A stretch of 64,000 nucleotides of DNA from Cyanophora paradoxa (Eukaryota; Glaucocystophyceae; Cyanophorales; Cyanophoraceae), in the NCBI GenBank assembly GCA_004431415.1, contig QPMI01000527.1, positions 62,001 through 126,000 of the forward strand. The letters are read 5' to 3'. The position numbers and the translations under genes were made by a program. Below, one piece after another: positions 56,026 to 64,000 of the stretch; the stretch's first letter is position 1, and the number at the start of each line of letters is the position of its first letter. The notes beneath the pieces are model-generated. The model was not told the origin of the DNA, did no database searches, and saw only the letters and a program-made list of their open reading frames with translations.

Positions 56026-59000
56026 ATGGCCATAGACCGGCGGTCCTTCAAGAGAGGGGAGCCGAAGGACAACAAGGACAAGGCTAAGCTCGATTTTGAG
56101 CGGGAGTGGTCTATCTTGCGTCCTTTTCTCCCGCTCAACCTTATCGCGCGGTGCGCCGCATGTACCGCCAAACGCCAAAACAAGCTCGCAGGCTGCGCAC
56201 TCTAGATTTGTCGCCGGACGGCGGCGCTGGCTTAGCTGGCTGGTCATGAGCTCAGCATTCTCTCCATTGCGCTGCTCTGACAAAGCGCCCCCGCGCTGTT
56301 CGGGCCCGCAGACACAACACGAACCCCACGCCGGTGCACACCCAGGGCGAGAAGGAGCCCGACAACAAGGCAGACTTTGAGCGCTTTGCAGCATGCCTCC
56401 TCGTGCGCACACGCGCCCCCAGGATCCCTAGCTAGCGCCGTTCCCCATGCGCGGCCCCGTTCTGACGAGGAGGCTTCCCCGCACAGTTCTGCGACATCAA
56501 GGTGCACATGCCCGCTGTATTGCAGGACGCGCTCTCCCCACGCGCGCCCCGCTCACGCGCCGGCCACCCGCCGTATCTCGGTCGCAGGGTTTCACGGTTC
56601 GCTGGCCTTTCCGCTCTGGCGCCCGCTGTTTCGAGCGGCCCGCGCGCAGGCTCTGATGGAGAAGCACTCGGCGCTGGGCAACGCAGGCATCGAGCAGCTC
56701 TCCAACGTCATCTCGAGCACCTTCGGGCCGCAGATCGACACCATCCACCGCTTCATGGGCGACGTCATCTGCGTGGACGGTCCGCCTCCCCTCCCGCCTG
56801 CCCTCCCGCACGCCCTCGCGGGCGCTGACCGGCCCCGGGCGGCCCCGCAGGCGACGCCCTGATCGTGATGGCGCGCCCCGCCCCGCCCCGCCCCGCCCGC
56901 CTCTTCTCTCTTTCTTATCTTTTTCCCTTCTCTGTCAGTTCCGGGAGGAGCGCAACATCGACACGGTGAAGGGCAAGGACGGGCTCTTCTGGGCGGTCGT
57001 CCGCGGCGCCCAGTGCGCCCTCGCCCTCGTCTCCCAGAAGTACCCCCCAGGTGCGAACGAAGAAGGAAAAGAAGAAGTAGCGGGCTGCCGCGCCGCTCCT
57101 CTCCGCCGCCCCGCGCCCTCGCCCCTCTGAGCTTGCTCGGCCTCGCCCTGCCGCAGCGCAAGAGAGCCGGCCGGCGGCGGCGGCCGCCGCGATGCGGAAG
57201 ATGAGCATGGCGCCGGGCTCCAAGGCTGAGGGCTCCATGTACAACCGCCGTGCGCCCTTATTATGCTACTACGCTTTTTCTACTTATACTGTGCAGGGCC
57301 GTCGCTGGAGCCGGGGGCGGCGATGATGCCGGGGGGGCCCGGCGGGGGCGGGGAGCAGCAGGTCCTCCTGACCAAGGTCTCCGTGGGCGCCGGCGAGGTC
57401 GTCGCCATCCAGGCCGGCATGAACCCCAAGGTAAGAAGAAGGAGGGGGAGAAGTCATTATCTAGAGAGAATGAATGCTAGAACAGCTTAGAACAACTAGA
57501 ACACGGTCCGCTGCAACGAGGGGGAGGAGTTTTCTAGATAGAGTGAACGCTAGAACAACTTAGAGCTGCCCGCCGGCACTGCCCGCCCGCCTGGCTGGAT
57601 ATCGTGCCCTCCTTTCCTCTGCCGCCCTTGTTCTCTCGCTCGCTCACTCGCCTCGGCGCGGCGCCGCAGCACGTGATGGGGAGCACGTTCCCCGGGCGCA
57701 AGTTCTACATGATCGGGGGGGCGCCCCTCACCCAGATCGGCGAGATCGAGCACCTCTGCGGCTCCAACCAGGTCGTCACCAGCCGGTGCTTTCTCTCTTT
57801 CTTTCTCTTTCTTTCTCTTCCTTTTTAAAGTGTTCTTTCCTCAGGTTCGTCTGGCGGGACGTGGGCCTGTCCAGCGTTGCGTCTGGTACCCCCATCCAGG
57901 GCCAGACCGCCTTCCGCCTTGAATCGATCACGGACCTCCCCATCTTCCTCGCCTCGGACCGGCCCGTCGCCGCTTCCTGTACCCCGGAGGCCCTGCCCAT
58001 GCTCCAGACCTTCGTGCCCTACGCCGTCCGGACGCGCCTCTCGGCCGCCGTCGGCAACGGATTCGTCCTCAACCGGGGCGCCTGGATGCAGGTCCGTCCG
58101 CGTCATCGGGCGGCTAGCTAGGCACGGCTAGGCTAGAGGGGGCGTCGCCCGCGTCCCTCTCTCTCAGCACCCCCGCCGCTCCGTCCCTCGCGTTCTGACC
58201 CCGACCTTCTCGCCTCCTCCTCCTCAGGCCAACTGGCTGGCCGAGTTCCGCGTCATCACCTCGGTCTTCGTGCAGGTGCTCGCGCTTAGAGAGTAGGATA
58301 GGACACCTCTCCGCTCAATGGGACCCAAAGCCCCCGCCCCGCCCTGTCCCGCCCCGCCTCACCCTCCTCGCCTCAGCTGGGCGTGGACTTCACGGGCCCC
58401 GCCCCGCGCGACGGCGAGCTCGCCGAGCTCGTCCAGAAGTGCACCATCGCCATCCAGAAGGTCCGGGAAGATCCTCCCCCGCCCGGCCCGCCCCCAACGG
58501 AGAGCCAGCTAGCCAAGCTGCAGCTAGCCGGCCTAAGCCTTATCAAGCTAACATGCAACGCCGTCGCAGGTGGTGTACCGGCAGGAGGGCTCGCTGCAGT
58601 CCCTCGTCGTGGACGACAAGGGCTGCATCGCCCTCGTCGCCTTCGGCCTCCCGCCCTTCTCCCACAAGGAGGACCCCCTCCGCGCCGCCCAGGTGCGGGG
58701 TGGGGAGGGGAGGGGACCTAGGGGGCGGGGCTGGAGGGCTTGGAGGGGCCTAGAGGGGCCCAGGCGAGCCCACACGCCCGCCCGCCCGCCCGGAGGGAGA
58801 GGGGCGGGGGGGGGGGGGGGGTACCGCCCGCTTCTTCTATGGGCTCGCCGAGCGTTGGCTCGTGCTCTCCGCCGTGCTTCGGGCTCGCCTAGTAGTGCTG
58901 GCTACTAGTGCCCTCCGCCGCCGATCTATCCGTCTACATACCCCCTCGCCTAGCCCCCCCCCTCCCCCCCCCCTCTCTGGGCGGAGCTGGAGGGCCTAGG

Positions 59001-62000
59001 AGGGGGGCCTTGAGCCCCCCATGCGAGCCCACCCGCCCACCCGCCCGCCCGCTTCTCTTCTCCTTCCGCCGCCTATCTGCCAATCCAATCTGACCAGCCC
59101 GCCCGGCCGGCAGGCGAGCCTGGACATCGCGTCGAGCCTCAAGTCGATGGAGGTCGGCTGCTCCATCGGCATCTCCACGGGGCGCGCCTTCTGCACTCTC
59201 GTCGGCAACGAGAAGCGCTGCCAGGTGCGAAATAACCGTAATACATTCTTCGTTCAAGGCTTCTTCGTACTGCTAACGAGGAGCGAACCAGTACGCCATC
59301 TACGGGGACTCGGTCAACGTCGCGGCGCGCCTGATGCAGCGGGCGGCGGGGCGCGTCGTCTGCGACTCGTCGACGTGCGACGCCATCCGCTCCAAGATCG
59401 ACGTCAAGAGCCTGGGCGGCGTCGTGTTGAAGGGCAAGCAGCAGGCGCGTGTAACAAGGACTCTAGAACTCTAATAGAACCTTCGTTTCGGTCTTACTAA
59501 ATTATAAGCGCAGGCGCGGGAGCACTTTGAGATCTGCTCGCGGAAGCGGCACGCCTCGTACCGGGAGCGGGACGCCGAGGGCGCCGCCAAGCGCCAGCTC
59601 AAGATGATCGGCCGCGAGCAGGCGAGCGCTCTCCCGCGCCGACGCCGCCGTCGCCGCCGCCGCCGCCGCCGCCGCGCCGCGCTCCCTCGCTTCTAAGACT
59701 ATCTATCTATCTATCTATCTACAACTCTTCACACTATAATCCGCCCCCACAACGCCCCCTCCTACTAACTGACCGCTTCCCTTCTTCTACTTCTTCTTAG
59801 GAGCGGGAGGCGCTGGAGGCGGCGGTGCAGCAGCTGGTGGCCGCCCCCGCCTCGGAGGGCCGCGTCTTCATGCTCGAGGCCGACACCGGCATGGGCGCCT
59901 CCACCCTCCTCAAGGTCTGCGAGAAGCTAGATAGATAGAAGAGGAAGATTAGCCAGAACAGGACCGGGTTTGCTTAGATGATATAAAGATACTTAAGAAG
60001 CTAGAATAAGAGTAGAAGGAACTTAAGGATCGGGTCCTCCTCCCTCTTCCTCCCCATATAAAAGATTGAAAGAAAGATGCAAAGATCTTTTATCTGCTGA
60101 TCCTCTCCTCCCTCTCCTAACCCCTCGCCCCCCTCAGGCGGTGGTGGCGGCGGCGGACGCGGCGAACGTGGGCGTGTACACGGGCGAGGCGAGCGTCCAG
60201 GAGCAGCGCTCCGCCTGGCAGCTCTGGTCCCAGGTCCGCCCCACCCATCCGGTTGACTAGACTGGCGGCTGGAGGCGTATTGAAACGGGCCCCCCTTCTT
60301 CTCTCCCCCTCCTCACTCACCCTCTCCTTCAGGTGGTGAGCCAGGCGCTGCAGCTGGGGGAGCGCCCGCCCGACTCGGACCCCTCCATCTTCAACGACTA
60401 CGTCATGTCCTTCTTCGAGCCCGAGGACGAGCGATTCGTGCGCGGGAGCTTAAGCTCGCTTGAGCATAAGAGGCTCCTTGTTATCCATCTTAATGAGAGC
60501 ATAGAAAGAGAGAATGTTCGGCACCGAGACAACGAGAAGCTAACTAACGCACCCGCCCGCGCAGGTCCCCCTCCTGTACGAGATCATCCCGGACCACGCG
60601 CTGGACTACGCGCGGCACCCGCACCTCAAGAAGATGCTCCCCGAGGGCCGCCTCCGCCGCCTCGCCGCCCTCATCAAGAAGCTCCTCCAGAGCGTCTGCG
60701 CCAAGGTGGGTGGAAGGAAGAAGGAAGGATAGATAGATCTAATCTAAGTCCAAGTCTAACGATCTGCAGGCGCCCAAGCTGCTGGTGATCAAGGACCTGC
60801 AGTGGGGCGACTCGAGCAGCCTGGACCTCCTCTCGCAGCTGGCGCGGGAGCCTCCTCCGGGCCTCCTGCTCGTCATGTCCTGCCGCCCGGGCGCCGCCCA
60901 GGGCAGCGGACTCCTCGCCTCCCAGCAGGTGCGGCGAGCGAGCGGCGTTGCCGGGCCCCGACCCTCTAGCTACCAGCCTCTAGCCGCGCCCTCTAGCTAG
61001 CTAGCTAGTCCCGCCTTCTAGCTCTGGCCTCCTTTGCCCCGCGCCCAACCCCCCGCCCGCCCGCTCGCCCGCCTAACTCGGCCCGGCAGGTGCGGCTGAT
61101 GCGGCTGCTGCCGCTCTCGAAGGTGGACACGGCCTCCCTCGTCGCCTTCTACCTCAGGGAGGGCGGTGCGTAGACGAACCCGAGCGCACAAGGCCGAGTC
61201 TTCGGCCCCGCTGAGGCGCCCGCTCGCTAGCTACCCGGGATCTAGCCGGCCCTATTATGATTCCTTCTATCATTCCTGAGGCGCCCGCCCGCTTGCTCGC
61301 GCAGCCAAGGTGCTGGTGCCGCCGGAGATCGTGCACTGGATCTACGAGAAGTGCCAGGGGAACCCCTCCTACACCATCGAGATGTGCGCGCCTCCCGCCC
61401 GCCCGCCCGCCCGCCCTCCTAGATCGAACTCCTAGATCGCCTCCTGGATCGGGCGGAGCTAGATCGGGCCGGCGCTAGATCGATCGCCTCCTAGATCGAG
61501 CGCGCGAGCCGAACGGGTCGCCCTCCGTCAGATCGCTCGCCCGCAGCGAGCGAGCGCGCCGCCCTCTCCTCGCCCTCTGACCTCTCGGGCAGGTGCGAGC
61601 ACATCATCTCGTCGGGGACCGTGCGGATCGACCCGCCCGTGCGGGAGGGCGACCCCTTCACCTGCCTCCTCGTCCGCTCCCTCGACGCCGACGTCATCCC
61701 CAAGGTAGCTAAGAATAGCTAGGCCGCTCGTGGGCCGGGCCGGGGCTAGGATGGATGGCTGGGGCTAGAGAGGCGGCTAGGCTAGGCTAGGCTAGGCTAA
61801 AGGGGACTCGACGTCTCCCCGCTGCCTTCCTTTCTCGCCTGAATCCGCCCCTGCAGAGCATCCACTCGGCGATCTGCGGCAAGATCGACAAGATGAGCGA
61901 CATGCAGCAGCTCATCGTCAAGGCGCGCCCTATTATTTATTGTTCCCATCTATCTATTTATTCATCTATCTGAACCTTGTGGCCACGCCAGGTCTCGGCG

Positions 62001-64000
62001 GTGATCGGGAAGCTCTTCTCGGCGGACACGCTCCTCGGCGTCTTCCCCGTCCCCATCGACTCCCAGGTCCGAAGGGGGCGGACAGGCGAACACATAAGGA
62101 CGGGAACAAGATCGGGCGTACAATAGGGCCTCCAATGAGCCTCTTATAGAAGCTGTCCTCCCCGCCACCATTCCTTCTCGCCTCCCCCGCCTCCACTCCC
62201 TCCTAACCTCCTAACCCCCCGGCCCCGCGCAGACGCTCCTGGCCTCGATGGAGACGCTGGAGTCGACGGGGGTCGTGGAGCGCGTGCCCGCGGCGCTCAC
62301 CCTCGCCAACATGCGCTCCGCCTTCTCCGCCCTCGACTCCCTCCAGTGGACCTTCGCCTCCAACATGGTCCGCTTCTCAACTAGCTAGCTTCTTGAATCT
62401 ATATCTATTATTGTTGTTAGATCTCTTATTATTGTTAGTGGACCTTCGCCTCGAACATGGTCCCCGCGCCCCGCCCCCCTCTCTTATGAGATCTCTTACT
62501 GTTAGATCTCTTACTTAGCTAACTAAGTAACCTGCTAGATCTTAGATCTTAGATCTTACTCAGATCTTCTTAGAGCTCTTATTACTGTTAGATCTCCCTC
62601 CAGTGGACCTTCGCCTCCAACATGGTCCGCTTCTCAACTAGCTAGCTTCTTAGATCTCTTAGACTAACTTCTTAGATCTCGTATTGTTAGATCTGCTTTT
62701 CCCTCTTCCTTGCTGTTGCTTATCTGAGTAAACTGACCCGCTACCTCAGGTCCACGAGGTGGCCCTCTCGCTCCTCACGTGCGCCATCCTCCCCTCCGCC
62801 CCCTCTCCTCCCCGCCTCACGCGCGCCCCTCCCTGCCCGCAGGTACGCGTCGCGGTGCGAGATGCACAAGCGGATCGGGGAGTACCTCGAGGAACACTTC
62901 AAGGGCGCCCCCGGTGCGCCAGGGAGGGAGCGGGGCAGCGCGTCCCAGCGCTTAGCAGCACTCTCCACGCCCTGCGCCAGGCGGCCCAGCCTGATAGACC
63001 CCCTAGCTCCAAGCACAGCAGCGCATTGCAGCGCGCCCGCGCTAGGGAAACAAACAGACTCGATTCCTACATCTTCCTAGCTCCACCACGCCCCCACTGC
63101 CCCTCTTACTCGTCCCAGCGCTTAGCAGCGCTCTCTGCGCGCCTTAAAGCGCCAGGCGGCCCAGCCTGCTAGACCTCCTAGCTCCAAGCAGAGCTTCGCG
63201 TTGCAGCCCGCCCGCTAGCGTCACCTCCCCACGACCTCAAATCCCCCCCTGCCCCCCTTTCTCAACTCCTCCCTCCTCTCCCCCCCCCCCCCCCCCCCCC
63301 CCCCCCAAGACGCGAGCGACCTAGACCCCCTAGCTCCAAGCAGAGCAGCGCGCCCGCGCAAGGGAAGCAGACTCGACTCCTGCATCCTCCTAGCTCCACC
63401 ACGCACCCACTGTCCCTCTTGCTCTTTCTCACTCGCCCGCTTTCCCCCCAGACGCGACGATGACGCTGGCGGACTACGTGGTCCTCTCCACGCACTTCGC
63501 CGAGGCCGGCGACTCCCCCGACGTCCTCGAGAAGGTCCCCCGCTTCCCTCCCTTCCTCCTCTCTCCCCTCACTGACTTCGCCCCTTCGGAAGGCCGTCTC
63601 CTACTCCCTCCGCGCCGGCTCCCTCGCCGAGAACAAGGTGCGGAGAAGCCCGACGAGCCTAGCTAGGCTTAGTACCTGAGCACTCTCCTCACCTTGCCTT
63701 TCTCACGCGCCCGCCCCCGCCCCCGCCCCCCCGCGCAGTTCTCGAACCAGGAGGCGTGCACGTTCTACCTGACGGCACTGCACCTCTGCGAGAAGCTCGG
63801 GGAGGCCCGCTCGCCCCGCGTCGCCCAGCTCTACCGCCGCCTCGGCGACGTCCAGGTCCGAGCCCGGCCGCTTTAAGCAGAATTACGTTTAGTTAGGTAG
63901 AAAGAAGAGCGCGCGAGCGAGCGGGGCCGCCGCTGCCTGCGCCTCGCCTGCCGGAGGCTTCTAGCTTACGAGTGGATTCTAAATTAGTAAGACCGATGAG
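56026..64000 (+). CDS. ADCY10-type soluble adenylyl cyclase (two cyclase domains + P-loop NTPase), 3' end outside window
   Basis: Exons in phase from ATG 56026: 56026-56150, 56312-56402, 56487-56501, 56588-56596, 56650-56779, 56851-56864, 56939-57050, 57157-57249, 57297-57430, 57670-57785, 57845-58091, 58228-58275, 58377-58460, 58570-58692, 59114-59224, 59292-59444, 59514-59621, 59801-59914, 60138-60233, 60333-60437, 60565-60705, 60770-60928, 61090-61165, 61305-61383, 61593-61704, 61857-61922, 61992-62066, 62233-62367, 62750-62778, 62843-62913, 63452-63534, 63593-63637 and 63739-63855. C1 has LLFCDIKGFTALM and GDALI, so both metal-binding Asp are present. C2 has VGNEKRCQ then YAIYGDSVNVAARLM with the Asn/Arg transition-state pair. 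The AAA/NACHT-like region follows: Walker A region DTGMGASTLLK lacks the usual Lys; Walker B is LLVIKDLQWGDSSS. TPR-like helices begin at the right edge. By family it makes cAMP from ATP, often bicarbonate-stimulated and ciliary. Donors at 59445, 59622 and 61923 are GC. Confidence 0.93.
62341..62650. repeat. Exon-end plus donor repeated twice inside the following intron
   Basis: The last ~27 bases of the exon ending at 62367, with its GT donor and the first ~25 intron bases, recur at about 62590-62650. A shorter copy (gtggaccttcgcctcgaacatggtcc) lies at 62438-62463. Both copies are inside the 62368-62749 intron and carry no full exon. Confidence 0.85.
63280..63306. repeat. Poly-C tract (~27)
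   Basis: Uninterrupted C-run in the cyclase intron between 62913 and 63452. Around it, duplicated blocks of agcgcttagcagc(a/g)ctct occur at about 62947 and 63117, and ctagctccaagcagagc occurs at 63178 and 63329. Confidence 0.9.

Overview
This window is nuclear DNA from a GC-rich (roughly 65-70%) unicellular eukaryote. Coding sequence is cut into many short exons. Donors are mostly GTGCG/GTCCG-type, with an unusually large minority of GC donors, and a CTGAC-like branch-point word often sits 15-35 nt before the acceptor. The gene set fits a flagellated microalga or related protist: an ADCY10-type soluble adenylyl cyclase, a radial-spoke RSPH14-like ARM protein, two ZIP metal transporters and a glycogen-binding SPRY protein. 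A haptophyte is my best guess, but nothing here proves it. All gene models were built by hand from reading frames, splice dinucleotides and phase, without transcripts or database searches.

Layout. 1-4.1 kb is low-complexity, with hydrophobic Pro/Leu-rich open frames on the minus strand interrupted by a ~210 bp AT-rich coding-like island. 4.2-7.8 kb (+) encodes a TPR / CCCH zinc-finger / RING-H2 protein with a coiled-coil tail. 7.8-11.5 kb is intergenic DNA full of short palindromic words and one MITE-like element. 11.5-15.7 kb (+) encodes a secreted or membrane-anchored beta-propeller-like protein with a Pro/Ser stalk. 17.75-21.0 kb (+) is ZIP transporter copy 1. 21.6-22.9 kb (-) is an RSPH14-like ARM protein, head-to-head with an AMPK-type CBM + SPRY protein (23.0-25.5 kb, +). 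About 26.0-26.3 kb is an inverted fragment of the last exon of the giant HEAT gene. 27.2-31.6 kb (+) is a SUMO-linked alpha-helical protein. 32.2-34.8 kb (-) is a START-like protein. 35.4-51.2 kb (+) is a giant HEAT/ARM-like gene with dozens of exons. 52.4-55.4 kb (-) is ZIP copy 2. 56.0 kb to the right edge (+) is the soluble adenylyl cyclase, which continues beyond the window.

The main large-scale structure is an inverted segmental duplication. ZIP copy 2 plus the 3' end of the HEAT gene (50.9-55.5 kb) reappear in inverted orientation as ZIP copy 1 plus the HEAT fragment (17.7-26.3 kb). In the left arm two intact genes lie between the duplicated pieces. The ZIPs would move Zn/Fe/Mn into the cytosol. 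The cyclase and the RSPH14-like protein suggest ciliary or bicarbonate signalling. The CBM-SPRY protein suggests carbohydrate sensing. No operon-like co-function is evident.
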